A DNA stretch of 64,000 nucleotides. Source: Caulobacter sp. BP25 (GTDB lineage: Bacteria > Pseudomonadota > Alphaproteobacteria > Caulobacterales > Caulobacteraceae). Location of the stretch: the NCBI RefSeq assembly GCF_002737755.1, contig NZ_PEGH01000017.1, positions 186,001 to 250,000 on the forward strand. The letters run 5' to 3'. Under the pieces are notes generated by a model that made no database searches, was not told where the DNA came from, and saw nothing but the letters and a program-made list of their open reading frames with translations. Positions 1 through 8,197 of the stretch are shown here, in pieces; position 1 is the first letter of the stretch; the number at the start of each line of letters is the position of its first letter. A program made the translations under genes and the position numbers.

Positions 1-132
1 GGGGCCCTCGCGAACCCGGATCAACTACGCATTCAAGCCGCGAAGGCCCGCGCCTTCGTCGACGTCCGCGACGCCGAGGCGCGCGCGGGCCTTTCCCGCA
101 TCCTCGAGCTGGTCCCCAAGATAGCCTCATGA
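1..132 (+). CDS. waaA: 3-deoxy-D-manno-octulosonic acid transferase, C-terminal end (partial)
   Basis: An open frame runs from the window edge to TGA at 130-132 and encodes 43 residues ending in LVPKIAS. It overlaps the lpxK start by 4 bp (ATGA), so the two are translationally coupled. The family call rests mainly on position. In many alphaproteobacteria the Kdo transferase gene waaA/kdtA sits directly upstream of lpxK, and the tail with its Ala-rich helix fits the C-terminal end of that glycosyltransferase. The catalytic part lies outside the window, so the identification is an inference. Confidence 0.6.
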   Translation, partial: GALANPDQLRIQAAKARAFVDVRDAEARAGLSRILELVPKIAS

Positions 133-1136
133 AACTCGGCACGCCTCGCTGGTGGTATGTGAAGAGCGGCGGCCCCGCCCCCGTGACGCGCGCCCTGCTG
201 ACCCCGATCTCGTGGCTATGGGCGGCGGCGACCGCGCGCCGGATCGCCAAGGCCGTGCCGACCGAGGTCGCCGCCCCGGTGATCTGCGTCGGCAACGTCA
301 CCATGGGCGGCGCCGGCAAGACACCGATCGTCCGCGAGCTGCTGCTGACCCTGACCCGTCGCGGCGTCGCAGCGCACGGCCTCTCACGCGGCTATGGCGG
401 CAAGCTCAAAGGGCCCGTGCGGGTCGATCCCACGCGCCACACGGCCGCCGAGGTCGGCGACGAGCCGCTGATGCTGGCCCAGGATTTCCCGATGTGGGTC
501 GCGCGCGACCGATCCGCCGGCGCCATCGCCGCCTCGGCCGCCGGGGCCGGCGCGATCGTCATGGATGACGGCCATCAAAACCCCAGCGTCCGTAAGACGC
601 TGTCGCTGGTGGTGGTCGATGGCGAGACGCGCGGCGGCGAGTGGCCGTTTGGCGATGGCAGGGTCTTCCCCGCCGGCCCGATGCGCGAGCCGCTGAAGGT
701 CGGTCTGGCCCGCGCCGACGCCGTGATCGTGCTGCTGCCGGTCGACATGCCGCAGCCCGACTTCGATCTCCTGGTCGAGTTCGGTGACATGCCCGTGCTG
801 GTCGCGCGGCTTGAATCTGCGGCCCCCGTTCCGGAAGGTCCCCAGGTCGGCTTTGCTGGCGTCGGCAAGCCCTGGAAAGTCGAAAAGGCCCTGACCGCCG
901 CCGGTTGCCAGCTGGTGGACTTCGCCCCCTTCCCAGACCACGGCGCCTATGACGAGGGAACGCTGAAGATGCTGGCCGACCGCGCGCAGGTCTATGGCGC
1001 GGGCCTGGTCACCACCGAGAAGGACTGGATCCGGCTGCCGCCCGCCTGGCGCGCGCGGGTGACTCCGTGGCCCGTCCGCGCCCGCTTCGACGACGAAGCG
1101 GCGCTGGAGGAGCTGTTGGCCAAGGCGGGGGTGTAG
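129..1136 (+). CDS. lpxK: Tetraacyldisaccharide 4'-kinase LpxK
   Basis: LpxK phosphorylates the 4' position of the tetraacyldisaccharide-1-phosphate precursor of lipid A at the cytoplasmic face of the inner membrane. The 335-residue length is normal for the family. The N-terminal part has a hydrophobic membrane-associating segment (about residues 22-36). It is followed by the Walker A P-loop GNVTMGGAGKT at 55-65 and the LpxK signature DDGHQN at 146-151. The ATG overlaps the stop of the preceding Kdo-transferase gene, placing two consecutive lipopolysaccharide core steps in one operon. Intergenic hairpin repeats follow the stop. Caulobacter can make an unusual lipid A, so the in vivo substrate may differ from E. 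coli. Confidence 0.95.
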   Translation: MKLGTPRWWYVKSGGPAPVTRALLTPISWLWAAATARRIAKAVPTEVAAPVICVGNVTMGGAGKTPIVRELLLTLTRRGVAAHGLSRGYGGKLKGPVRVDPTRHTAAEVGDEPLMLAQDFPMWVARDRSAGAIAASAAGAGAIVMDDGHQNPSVRKTLSLVVVDGETRGGEWPFGDGRVFPAGPMREPLKVGLARADAVIVLLPVDMPQPDFDLLVEFGDMPVLVARLESAAPVPEGPQVGFAGVGKPWKVEKALTAAGCQLVDFAPFPDHGAYDEGTLKMLADRAQVYGAGLVTTEKDWIRLPPAWRARVTPWPVRARFDDEAALEELLAKAGV

Positions 1137-1142
1137 GCGGTT

Positions 1143-1262
1143 GCCTTCTTCCCCCTAAGGGGGAGGAGCGCCGAATAGCGCGGAGGGGGCAAGTCGGCGT
1201 AAAATACCCTTGCCCCCACCTGACCGCTTCGCGGTCGTCCGCCCCCGGAGGGGGCGGAAGGA
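1143..1262 (+). repeat. Composite intergenic hairpin repeat (module A1 then inverted A2), copy 1
   Basis: Two hairpin-forming modules lie side by side. A1 (about 1146-1194) contains CCCCCTAAGGGGG followed by GGAGCGCCGAATAGCGC and GGAGGGGG. A2 (about 1212-1262) contains CCCCCACCTGACCGC, TTCGCGGTC and CCGCCCCCGGAGGGGGCGG. The same two modules recur together at 27207-27325 and 37624-37735 in other orders or orientations. The copy fills the gap between convergent lpxK and the amidohydrolase gene and may also stop transcription. Confidence 0.8.
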
Positions 1263-1272
1263 CACTCGCTCC

Positions 1273-2586
1273 CTACCTATAAACCACCCCGCCCTTGATC
1301 ACCGACGTCACCCGCTGCAGCTCGGTGACGTCTTTAAGCGGGTCGCCTTTGACGGCGATCAGGTCGGCGGCCTTGCCGGGGGCCAAGCTGCCGACCTCGC
1401 TGGACAGCGCGAAGTGGTCGGCGGCGTTGACCGTGGCGGTCTGGATCGCCTCCAGCGGCGTCAGGCCCGCCTTGACCAGCAGGGCGAACTCGCCGGCGTT
1501 GTCGCCGTGAGCCGAGACGCCGCTATCCGTGCCAAAAGCTATCCGGACACCGGCGGCGTGGGCGCGGCGCGCCATGTCCAGCATCTTGGGCCCGGCCTCC
1601 AGCGCCTTGGCCGTCTGGGCGGGGGTCAGGAAGTTGTTCGGGCCCGAGGCGATCCGATAGACGAAATCGCCCGCCATCAGGGTCGGGACCAGATAGGCGC
1701 CGGACTTCTTCATCAGGGCGACGCCCTCATTGTCCAGGTAGGTGCCGTGCTCTATGGAGTCGCCGCCAGCCTTGAGGAAGGCGTTGATGCCATCGCCCCC
1801 GTGCGCGTGCGCGGTGACCTTGCGACCCATGCTATGAGCGGCCTCGATGATCGCGGCCAACTCGGCGTCCGAGAACTGCTTGGACAGGCCCGCGGCGGTG
1901 TTGGACAGGACGCCGCCGGTGGCGGTGATCTTGATCAGGTCCGCGCCCAGCCAGATCTGCTCGCGCACGGCGCGTCGGCAGTCGTCGGCCCCCGAGCAGA
2001 TCGATTCCGGCCGCAGAGCGTGCATGACCTCTTCGCTGTAGCCGTTGATGTCGGCGTGACCACCGTGCACGGCGATCGACGAGCCCGAGGCGATGATGCG
2101 CGGCCCCGCCACATCGCCTCGCTTGACGCCTTCGCGTAGCGCGAAGATCGCCTGGCTGTTGGCGCCCAGATTGGCCACCGTGGTGAAGCCCGCCATCAAG
2201 GTCTTGCGCGCGAAGCCGGCGCCGACGATCGCGTTGTCGGCGGGCGAGCGGGTCACCATCTGGAGGCGGCCGTTGGGATTCTGCTCGTTGGTCAGGTGGA
2301 CGTGGCTGTCGATCAGGCCCGGCAGGACGAAGCTGTCCTTCAGGTCCACGACCTTGCCGCCAGGCTCGGCGACATAGCCGTCGACGATGCGGGTCACCTT
2401 GCCGTTCTCAAGCACCAGGGTCTTGGCGGTGTCGACCTTGCCCGTGGCGGGATCGGCCAGCAGGCGTCCCGCCTGGACGAAGACCGTTTCCTTCGGCGCG
2501 TTCTGAGCGCAAGCCACACCGCCCAGCGCTCCGACCAGGACCAGGGCGCACGCGCCCGACAACAATTTCCCCATCAAGCCCCTCAA
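1273..2586 (-). CDS. Exported amidohydrolase, imidazolonepropionase/prolidase-like (COG1228 type)
   Basis: This is a 437-residue metal-dependent hydrolase of the amidohydrolase superfamily. Residues 1-28 form a signal peptide ending in GVACA-QN, so the enzyme is periplasmic or possibly lipid-anchored through that cysteine. The metal-binding HVH lies at 95-97 after the strand FVLPGLIDS. A TAHAHGGDGI motif and the late GTDSGVSAHG aspartate motif complete the barrel active site. The C-terminus (LAPGKAADLIAVKGDP) is typical of the family. Some characterised Caulobacter members of COG1228 are Xaa-Pro or Xaa-Arg/Lys dipeptidases, so a dipeptidase role is likely but the substrate cannot be read from sequence. 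Its start overlaps the stop of the phosphotransferase gene by 4 bp, forming one operon. Confidence 0.85.
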   Translation of the reverse strand: MRGLMGKLLSGACALVLVGALGGVACAQNAPKETVFVQAGRLLADPATGKVDTAKTLVLENGKVTRIVDGYVAEPGGKVVDLKDSFVLPGLIDSHVHLTNEQNPNGRLQMVTRSPADNAIVGAGFARKTLMAGFTTVANLGANSQAIFALREGVKRGDVAGPRIIASGSSIAVHGGHADINGYSEEVMHALRPESICSGADDCRRAVREQIWLGADLIKITATGGVLSNTAAGLSKQFSDAELAAIIEAAHSMGRKVTAHAHGGDGINAFLKAGGDSIEHGTYLDNEGVALMKKSGAYLVPTLMAGDFVYRIASGPNNFLTPAQTAKALEAGPKMLDMARRAHAAGVRIAFGTDSGVSAHGDNAGEFALLVKAGLTPLEAIQTATVNAADHFALSSEVGSLAPGKAADLIAVKGDPLKDVTELQRVTSVIKGGVVYR

Positions 2587-3665
2587 GCCCCCGCTTTGCG
2601 CGCGAAGTCCCAGGCTCCCTTGGCCAGGACCGGCACGCGCGCCTCCATCAACTGCGCATGGGCGCTGGCGGCCGTGCCGTCACGGACCCGGCCAACGATG
2701 CCCTGGCAGATGCCGGCCAGTCTGAAGAGGTTGTAGCTGAAATACCAGTCCAGCTCGGGCAGGCCGTCACGACCGGTGGCTTTGCAGTAGCGTTCCACCG
2801 CCTGGGGAATGGTCGGGATGCCGTAGGCCTCCAGATCCTTGATCTCGGCCAGCCCGCCGCGCTGGTCTGACGGCATCACCCAGTTCATCAGGAAGTAGCT
2901 GAAATCCGCCAGCGGATTGCCCAGGGTCGACAGCTCCCAGTCCAGCACCGCGATCACCTGCGCCTGTGTCGGGTGCAGGATCATGTTGTCGAGGCGATAG
3001 TCGCCGTGGACGATCGAGGTCTGGTCATCGGCCGGGACCGTCTTGGCCAGCCAGTCGATCAGCCGGTCCATCTCCGGGATCGGGGTGGTCTCGCTGGCCT
3101 TGTACTGCTTGGTCCAGCGGTCGATCTGGCGGGTGAAGTAGTTGCCGGGCTTGCCATAGTCAGAGAGGCCCACGGCTGCGTAGTCAACATTGTGCAGGGC
3201 CGCCAGAGTGTCGATCTGCGCCTCGTAGATCGCCCGTCGCTCGGCCGGGGCGTAGTCGGGCAGGGTCCCGTCCCACAGGATGCGGCCCTCGACGTTCTCC
3301 ATCACGTAGAAGATCGTGCCGATGACGTCCTCATCCAGGCACAGGGCGTAGGCCTTGGCGACCGGGAAGCCCGTCTTGTTCAAGCTGGAGATCACCTTGT
3401 ACTCGCGATCGACCGCATGGGCGCTGGGCAGCAGCTTGCCCGGCGGCTTGCGACGCAGGACGTATTTCCGCGCCGGCGTGACCAACTGGTAGGTGGGGTT
3501 AGACTGGCCGCCCTTGAACTGGCGCACCTCCAGCGGGCCGGCATAGCCCTCGACGTTCGCCTCCAGCCAGGCGGCCAGCCTGACCTCGTCGATCGCATGG
3601 CGCGGATCGACCGGCTTGGTGCCCGAGTTCAGGTCCTGGGCGGACTGTTCGGCGGCTTCGGCCAT
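2583..3665 (-). CDS. Aminoglycoside phosphotransferase (APH)-family small-molecule kinase
   Basis: A 360-residue protein kinase-like enzyme of the APH family, closest in appearance to the acyl-CoA dehydrogenase-associated branch (the kinase half of eukaryotic ACAD10/11). Visible elements are the ATP-binding start VRQFKGGQSNPTY (48-59), the lysine-bearing strand YVLRRKPPG, the catalytic loop HGDYRLDN (220-227) and the metal-binding LDWE (241-244) followed by LGNPLADF. Bacterial relatives are often encoded next to acyl-CoA metabolism genes, and here the partner is an amidohydrolase. The physiological substrate is unknown, and real antibiotic resistance is unlikely. Confidence 0.85.
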   Translation of the reverse strand: MAEAAEQSAQDLNSGTKPVDPRHAIDEVRLAAWLEANVEGYAGPLEVRQFKGGQSNPTYQLVTPARKYVLRRKPPGKLLPSAHAVDREYKVISSLNKTGFPVAKAYALCLDEDVIGTIFYVMENVEGRILWDGTLPDYAPAERRAIYEAQIDTLAALHNVDYAAVGLSDYGKPGNYFTRQIDRWTKQYKASETTPIPEMDRLIDWLAKTVPADDQTSIVHGDYRLDNMILHPTQAQVIAVLDWELSTLGNPLADFSYFLMNWVMPSDQRGGLAEIKDLEAYGIPTIPQAVERYCKATGRDGLPELDWYFSYNLFRLAGICQGIVGRVRDGTAASAHAQLMEARVPVLAKGAWDFARKAGA

Positions 3666-3731
3666 GGCGCGCTTCTCCCCAACGCTTGTTTGAAAGGGAG
3701 TTTAGAGGGTGGCGGCGCTTAGGCAAGGCAA

Positions 3732-3849
3732 GATCCTCCCCCTAGCGGGGGAGGTGTCGGCTCGAAGAGACGACGGAGGGGGAAGAGGCAGGCTCAACAG
3801 AACGTCCCCCTCCGGCCCTACGGGCCACCTCCCCCGCTGGGTGGAGGAT
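3732..3849. repeat. Intergenic hairpin repeat, related variant of module A1
   Basis: The segment contains CCTCCCCCTAGCGGGGGAGG, a spacer with GACGGAGGGGG, and a closing CCCCCTCCGGCC with CCTCCCCCGCTGGGTGGAGG. The outer arms are complementary, so the whole segment can fold into a long branched hairpin. It lies between two genes on the minus strand and ends at the purD stop codon. A related element occurs at 23426-23552. Confidence 0.7.
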
Positions 3850-5133
3850 TTAGGAGCCCTTCAGCGCCCGCCAGCCGATGTCGCGACGATAGAACCCGCC
3901 TTCCAGGCTGATGGTCTCCAGCGCGCCATAGGCGGCCTCGCGGGCTTCGCTCAGCGTCATGCCCAGGGCGCAGACGTTCAGCACCCGGCCGCCCGAGGCG
4001 ACGAGGCGGCCTTCGAACTCGCGGGTCGTGCCAGCGTGGAAGACCACCACCTCGTCTCCGAAGTCGGCGTCGACGCCCTGGATGCGGCCACCCGTCTTGG
4101 GAGCGTCGGGATAGCCCTCGGCGGCCAGCACCACGCAGATCGCCGCCTCGTCGCGCCACTTCGGCGGTTCGGCCGAGGCCAGTTCGCCCTTCGCGGCCGC
4201 CAGGAGGATCGGCACGATGTCGCTCGCGAGACGCAGCATCAGGGTCTGGCACTCAGGATCGCCGAAGCGGGCGTTATATTCGACGAGCTTGGGGCCCGTG
4301 GGCGTCAGCATCAGGCCGGCGTAGAGGACACCGACGTAGGGGTTGCCCTCGGCGGCCATGCCCTCGACCGTCGGGACGATCAGCTCGCGCCAGGCCTGGT
4401 CGATCAGGTCCTGCGTCAACACGGGCGGTGGCGAGTAGGTGCCCATGCCGCCGGTGTTGGGGCCCTCGTCGCCATCATAGGCGCGCTTGTGGTCCTGGGC
4501 CGCGCCGAACAGCACTGCGGTCTTGCCGTCGGAGAGGGCGAACAGCGAGGCCTCCTCGCCGTGCATGAACTCCTCGATCACGACGCGCGCGCCGGCCGAA
4601 CCGAACCGGCCGCCCAGCATGTCGAGCACGGCCGTATCGGCCTCGGCGCGGGTCGCGGCGATCACCACGCCCTTGCCCGCCGCCAGACCATCGGCCTTGA
4701 TCACGAACGGCGCTTCCAGGGTGTCGAGGAAGGTCCCCGCCGAGGCGGCGTCCTCGAACACGCCATAGGCCGCCGTCGGCAGGCCGTGGCGCTGACAGAA
4801 GTCTTTGGTGAAGGCCTTGGAGGTCTCCAGCTGGGCCGCGCGCTGACTGCTGCCAAAGCAGGGGATGCCGACATCCGCCAGCTTGTCGGCGAGACCGACT
4901 TCGAGCGCCGATTCCGGGCCGACCACCACGAGATCCGCGCCGATCTCCTGGGCCAAGGCGGTAAGGCCGTCGGCGTCGGTCGCCTTGACGGCCTTTAGCT
5001 CGGCCACCTTGCCGATGCCCGGATTGCCGGGGGCGGCGACGAGGCGGCCGCACAGTGGCGACTGGGCGATCTTCCAGGCCAGGGCGTGCTCGCGCCCGCC
5101 AGACCCGACGAGGAGGATGGTCAGCTTTTCCAT
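3850..5133 (-). CDS. purD: Phosphoribosylamine-glycine ligase (GAR synthetase)
   Basis: PurD joins glycine to 5-phosphoribosylamine with ATP, the second step of de novo purine synthesis in the cytosol. The 427-residue length matches the monofunctional bacterial enzyme. Diagnostic parts are the N-terminal LLVGSGGREHALAWKI (residues 7-22), the ATP-grasp stretch with FVIKADGLAAGKGV, the TGGMGTYSPPP loop, and the metal/ATP-binding VEYNARFGDPECQ motif. The start ATG at 5133 gives the MEKLTILLVGSGG beginning expected for the family. It appears monocistronic, with a hairpin repeat at its 3' end. Confidence 0.97.
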   Translation of the reverse strand: MEKLTILLVGSGGREHALAWKIAQSPLCGRLVAAPGNPGIGKVAELKAVKATDADGLTALAQEIGADLVVVGPESALEVGLADKLADVGIPCFGSSQRAAQLETSKAFTKDFCQRHGLPTAAYGVFEDAASAGTFLDTLEAPFVIKADGLAAGKGVVIAATRAEADTAVLDMLGGRFGSAGARVVIEEFMHGEEASLFALSDGKTAVLFGAAQDHKRAYDGDEGPNTGGMGTYSPPPVLTQDLIDQAWRELIVPTVEGMAAEGNPYVGVLYAGLMLTPTGPKLVEYNARFGDPECQTLMLRLASDIVPILLAAAKGELASAEPPKWRDEAAICVVLAAEGYPDAPKTGGRIQGVDADFGDEVVVFHAGTTREFEGRLVASGGRVLNVCALGMTLSEAREAAYGALETISLEGGFYRRDIGWRALKGS

Positions 5134-5247
5134 GAGCGCGGGGTGTGACGCGCGACCGACGCCGGGTCAAGCCATGGCTCGTCCCCGCCCGCCGTCATTC
5201 GCCCCATTCGGCTCGCGCCCCGTCCACGCGACGCTAGGCCTGACGGA

Positions 5248-5931
5248 ATGGACAAGCTTATCTTCTCCCCCGCGCTGGCCGTGCACATCACCGTCGGCTT
5301 CATGCTGGTCGCTGTCGGTCTGGTCCCGATCCTCAGCCGCAAGGGCGCAAGGCTCCACCGGTGGTCGGGCCGCCTGTTCGTGGCGCTGATGAGCGTGCTG
5401 CTGGCCGCCGCCTGGATCATGACCTTGCTGCGCTTCAACGCCTATTTCGCCGCCTTGTCGGCGACGGCCAGCATCACGCTGTTCTCGGGCGTGCGAGTCC
5501 TGCGCCGCAAGCGTCCGGACCTTGATCCCCACCAGCGCGCCCGGCCCCTGGATTGGATCGCCACCCTGTCGGTCCTGGCCATCGGCGTCTGGGTTCTGCT
5601 TCTGGTCGCGCAAGGACGGACGGGCGGCAAGGCGGCGGTCAGCACGGCTTTGGTCTACGGCGCCTTCACCTATGGCGGCTGGGACCTCTGGCGCTTCCTA
5701 AGGCCAACAGCGCCGCCTTTCACACCGTGTCTTTGGCGCTACGAGCACGTCGTAAAAATGCTTTCGGCCTATGGCGCCGTGATCAGCGCCTTCTCTGGTA
5801 ACGTCCTGACGTTCCTGCCAAGCCCGTGGAGCCAACTCTGGCCGACCCTGTTGTTCCAACCGATGGCCCTGCTCTGGGTCGCCGCTCTGATCAGGCAGCG
5901 CAAGCAGAACGCGCCTCCGCCAGCGAGGTGA
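5248..5931 (+). CDS. DUF2306-like polytopic membrane protein, partner of the LytTR gene
   Basis: A 227-residue integral membrane protein with about six to seven hydrophobic segments (for example ALAVHITVGFMLVAVGLVPI and LFVALMSVLLAAAWIMTLL). His13 and His37 and the loop motif KGARLHRWSGR resemble the DUF2306 family of unknown function. The last codons overlap the GTG start of the LytTR gene by 4 bp (GTGA at 5928-5931), so the two are coupled. In LytTR regulatory systems of Gram-positive bacteria a small membrane protein antagonises a LytTR regulator; this gene could play a comparable role, which is inference only. The family call is moderate and the membrane topology is clear. Confidence 0.75.
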   Translation: MDKLIFSPALAVHITVGFMLVAVGLVPILSRKGARLHRWSGRLFVALMSVLLAAAWIMTLLRFNAYFAALSATASITLFSGVRVLRRKRPDLDPHQRARPLDWIATLSVLAIGVWVLLLVAQGRTGGKAAVSTALVYGAFTYGGWDLWRFLRPTAPPFTPCLWRYEHVVKMLSAYGAVISAFSGNVLTFLPSPWSQLWPTLLFQPMALLWVAALIRQRKQNAPPPAR

Positions 5932-6764
5932 GGCGTGATCGGACCTCTCTCTGGATGTCGGCCTTCACGGCTTATAGCTGGCTGGCCACCACGCTGTGCG
6001 CGGCTTGGTTCGCGCGGCGCTTCGCGGCCGAGCGCGGCCAGAGCCTGGGCCTGGCCGACTCACTCATCTGGCAGGGGTCGATCTATGCGGCCTGGCTTCT
6101 GGCGGCCCTGGTCGTATGGCTGCTGATCCGTTGGTTCGGGTCAGGCCTGATCGGCCTGCTCGCCCTCTACCTGGCGGGCGGAATAATCATACCGCTGGAG
6201 TCCCTGGCCGCCGCCATGATCGACGCCCGCTACGCCCCGGGCGCCGTCCTTGCGATGGGCTTCATAGCGCGGCTCCCCATCAGCCTTCTACTCTACACCG
6301 CTATGGTCGCCATCGCCCTGGCGGCGGCGGAGCATAGGCGGGCCCGCCAGGAGAAGGAGCGGTCTCGCGCTCTGACGGTCGCGCTCGAAGAGGCACGCTT
6401 GACCTTGGCGCGGGGCGCTGGCGACGCGCCATCGCTTGAGGAGCGCCTGATCGTGATCAGCGGCGCGCGGCGCGTCCCCGTCAGAATCAACGAGGTCGAA
6501 TGGTTCGGCGCCGCTGACAACTATGTCGTCGTCCACTGGTCGGACCGGGAGGGCCTGCTGCGCAGCACGTTGCAGGCGTTGGAGGCGCGGCTGAATGACA
6601 GGCTCTTCGCCCGCTGCCATCGCTCGGCGTTGGTCAATCTGGCGCGGGTGAAGTCCTTCGCGCCGCTCTCGGACGGCTCCTGGCGGCTGATGATGGAGAG
6701 CGGCGCCGAGGTCGTGACCAGCCGCGCCTACCGCCGTCAGCTTCTGGAGCGGCTTGGACAGTAA
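5928..6764 (+). CDS. Membrane-bound LytTR-domain transcriptional regulator
   Basis: The protein has about four transmembrane helices (residues ~10-135), a charged helical linker (EHRRARQEKERSRALTVALEEA) and a C-terminal LytTR DNA-binding domain (~170-275). The domain shows the hallmark IxxxEVEWFGAADNYV and the RCHRSALVNLARV motif. I chose GTG at 5928 because it overlaps the upstream stop as GTGA. A longer in-frame reading from 5826 would run inside the upstream gene, and ATG at 5955 is an alternative. There is no receiver domain, so the signal probably enters through the membrane part or the coupled membrane protein. It converges on phoB with only four bases between stops. Confidence 0.85.
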   Translation: MRRDRTSLWMSAFTAYSWLATTLCAAWFARRFAAERGQSLGLADSLIWQGSIYAAWLLAALVVWLLIRWFGSGLIGLLALYLAGGIIIPLESLAAAMIDARYAPGAVLAMGFIARLPISLLLYTAMVAIALAAAEHRRARQEKERSRALTVALEEARLTLARGAGDAPSLEERLIVISGARRVPVRINEVEWFGAADNYVVVHWSDREGLLRSTLQALEARLNDRLFARCHRSALVNLARVKSFAPLSDGSWRLMMESGAEVVTSRAYRRQLLERLGQ

Positions 6765-6768
6765 GGCC

Positions 6769-7461
6769 TCAGGCCGCGTCCAGGTCCAGCGAATAGCCGG
6801 CCGAGCGGACGGTGCGGATCGGATCGCCGTCGGATGAGCCGTTCAGCGCCTTGCGCAGGCGGCCGATGTGGACGTCCACGGTGCGGGCCTCGACATAGAC
6901 GTCCGAGCCCCAGACGGCGTCCAGCAACTGCTCGCGGCTGAACACCCGGCCCGGGTGCTGCATCAGATAGTCGAGCAGGCGGAACTCGGTGGGACCGAGA
7001 TGGATCTCCTTGCCGCTCCGCTTCACGCGGTGGGCGACCCGGTCGATCACGATGTCGCCGACCGTGATGCGGTCGTCGGCCAGGCCCGGACGGATGCGGC
7101 GCATCACGGCGCGGACGCGGGCGGTCAGCTCGACCATCGAAAACGGCTTGACCACATAGTCGTCGGCGCCGGTGTCCAGGCCGCGGATGCGGTCGCTTTC
7201 CTCGCCGCGCGCCGTCAGCATGATGATCGGCACGTTGCGGGTCTCGGCCCGGCCGCGCAGGCGGCGGCAGACCTCGATGCCCGACACCTTGGGCAGCATC
7301 CAGTCCAGGATCACCAGGTCTGGCGCGCGTTCGCTGGCCAGGGTCAAGGCCTCCTCGCCATCGCCGGCGACGGCGACGCGGTAGCCTTCCTTGTCGAGAT
7401 TGTAGTGGAGCAGGGTGGCCAGGGCGTCTTCGTCTTCGACCACCAGAACGTAGGGAGTCAC
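6769..7461 (-). CDS. phoB: Phosphate regulon response regulator PhoB
   Basis: An OmpR-family response regulator of 230 residues. The receiver domain has the acidic pocket VVEDED, phospho-acceptor Asp53 in VILDWMLPKVSG, the TARGEE threonine region and Lys in DYVVKPFS. The C-terminal winged helix (about 130-228) contains the recognition part VDVHIGRLRKAL. PhoB activates phosphate-starvation genes by binding Pho boxes such as the one found at 11915-11943. It is the last gene of the pstC-pstA-pstB-phoU-phoB unit, 21 bp after phoU. Confidence 0.97.
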   Translation of the reverse strand: MTPYVLVVEDEDALATLLHYNLDKEGYRVAVAGDGEEALTLASERAPDLVILDWMLPKVSGIEVCRRLRGRAETRNVPIIMLTARGEESDRIRGLDTGADDYVVKPFSMVELTARVRAVMRRIRPGLADDRITVGDIVIDRVAHRVKRSGKEIHLGPTEFRLLDYLMQHPGRVFSREQLLDAVWGSDVYVEARTVDVHIGRLRKALNGSSDGDPIRTVRSAGYSLDLDAA

Positions 7462-7482
7462 TTCAGGCCACCTTCTTCCAGG

Positions 7483-8175
7483 TTATTGCGAAACGACGTC
7501 GAGCTTGGGGCGCTGGGACGTCAGTTCATCGCCGGTCAGCTCAAAGTGGATGATCTCGGCGATGTTGGTGGCGTGGTCGCCGATGCGTTCTAGGTTCTTG
7601 GCCACGAACAGCAGATGGGCGCAGGCGTTGATCGTGCGCGGGTCGCCCATCATGTAGGTGAGCAGTTCACGGAAGATCGAGTTGTAGTGCTCGTCGACCT
7701 CCTCGTCGCGGCTCCACACGCCGATGGCGCGTTGCAGGTCCGAGGTGGTGTAGGCGTCCAGTACGTCCTTCAGGCGGCCTTGCACCAGCTTGCCCATCCG
7801 CTCGATCGAGCGGGTCAGGGCGGTCATGGGGTCGGCGTCATTGAGGATCAACGCGCGCTTGCCGATATTCTTGGCCATGTCGCCGCAGCGCTCGAGGCTC
7901 ATCGAGATCTTCAGGGCGGCGACGGCGTGGCGCAGGTCCACGGCCATCGGCTGGCGCAAGGCGATCAGGCGGAAGGCCTTGCGCTCGATCTCGCCCTGCA
8001 GGGCGTCGAGGCGCTCGTCACCGGCGACCACGGCCTGGGCCAGCGGGCCGTCGCGGCGGGCGATGGCGGCGATGCAGTCGGCGACCTGAGACTCGGCGAT
8101 GCCGCCCATGCGGGTCACTTCCGCAGTCAGGTGGGCCAGCTCTTCGCCGTAGGATTTGACGGTATGTTCGGTCAT
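7483..8175 (-). CDS. phoU: Phosphate signalling regulator PhoU
   Basis: A 230-residue all-helical protein of two repeated PhoU domains. Each carries the metal-cluster motif of the family (ExxxD in the first half and EVDEHYNSIFRELLTYM in the second). PhoU links the state of the Pst transporter to PhoR and restrains the Pho response when phosphate is plentiful. It lies between pstB (22 bp) and phoB (21 bp), the conserved order, and is co-transcribed from the pstC Pho-box promoter. Confidence 0.95.
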   Translation of the reverse strand: MTEHTVKSYGEELAHLTAEVTRMGGIAESQVADCIAAIARRDGPLAQAVVAGDERLDALQGEIERKAFRLIALRQPMAVDLRHAVAALKISMSLERCGDMAKNIGKRALILNDADPMTALTRSIERMGKLVQGRLKDVLDAYTTSDLQRAIGVWSRDEEVDEHYNSIFRELLTYMMGDPRTINACAHLLFVAKNLERIGDHATNIAEIIHFELTGDELTSQRPKLDVVSQ

Positions 8176-8197
8176 TTCAGCTTCCTCCCGCGCGCGC

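Noticed and set aside
5826..5927. Longer LytTR protein starting at 5826.
   Set aside because: The extra residues overlap the last 34 codons of the upstream membrane protein. The GTG at 5928 in a GTGA overlap is the better start.
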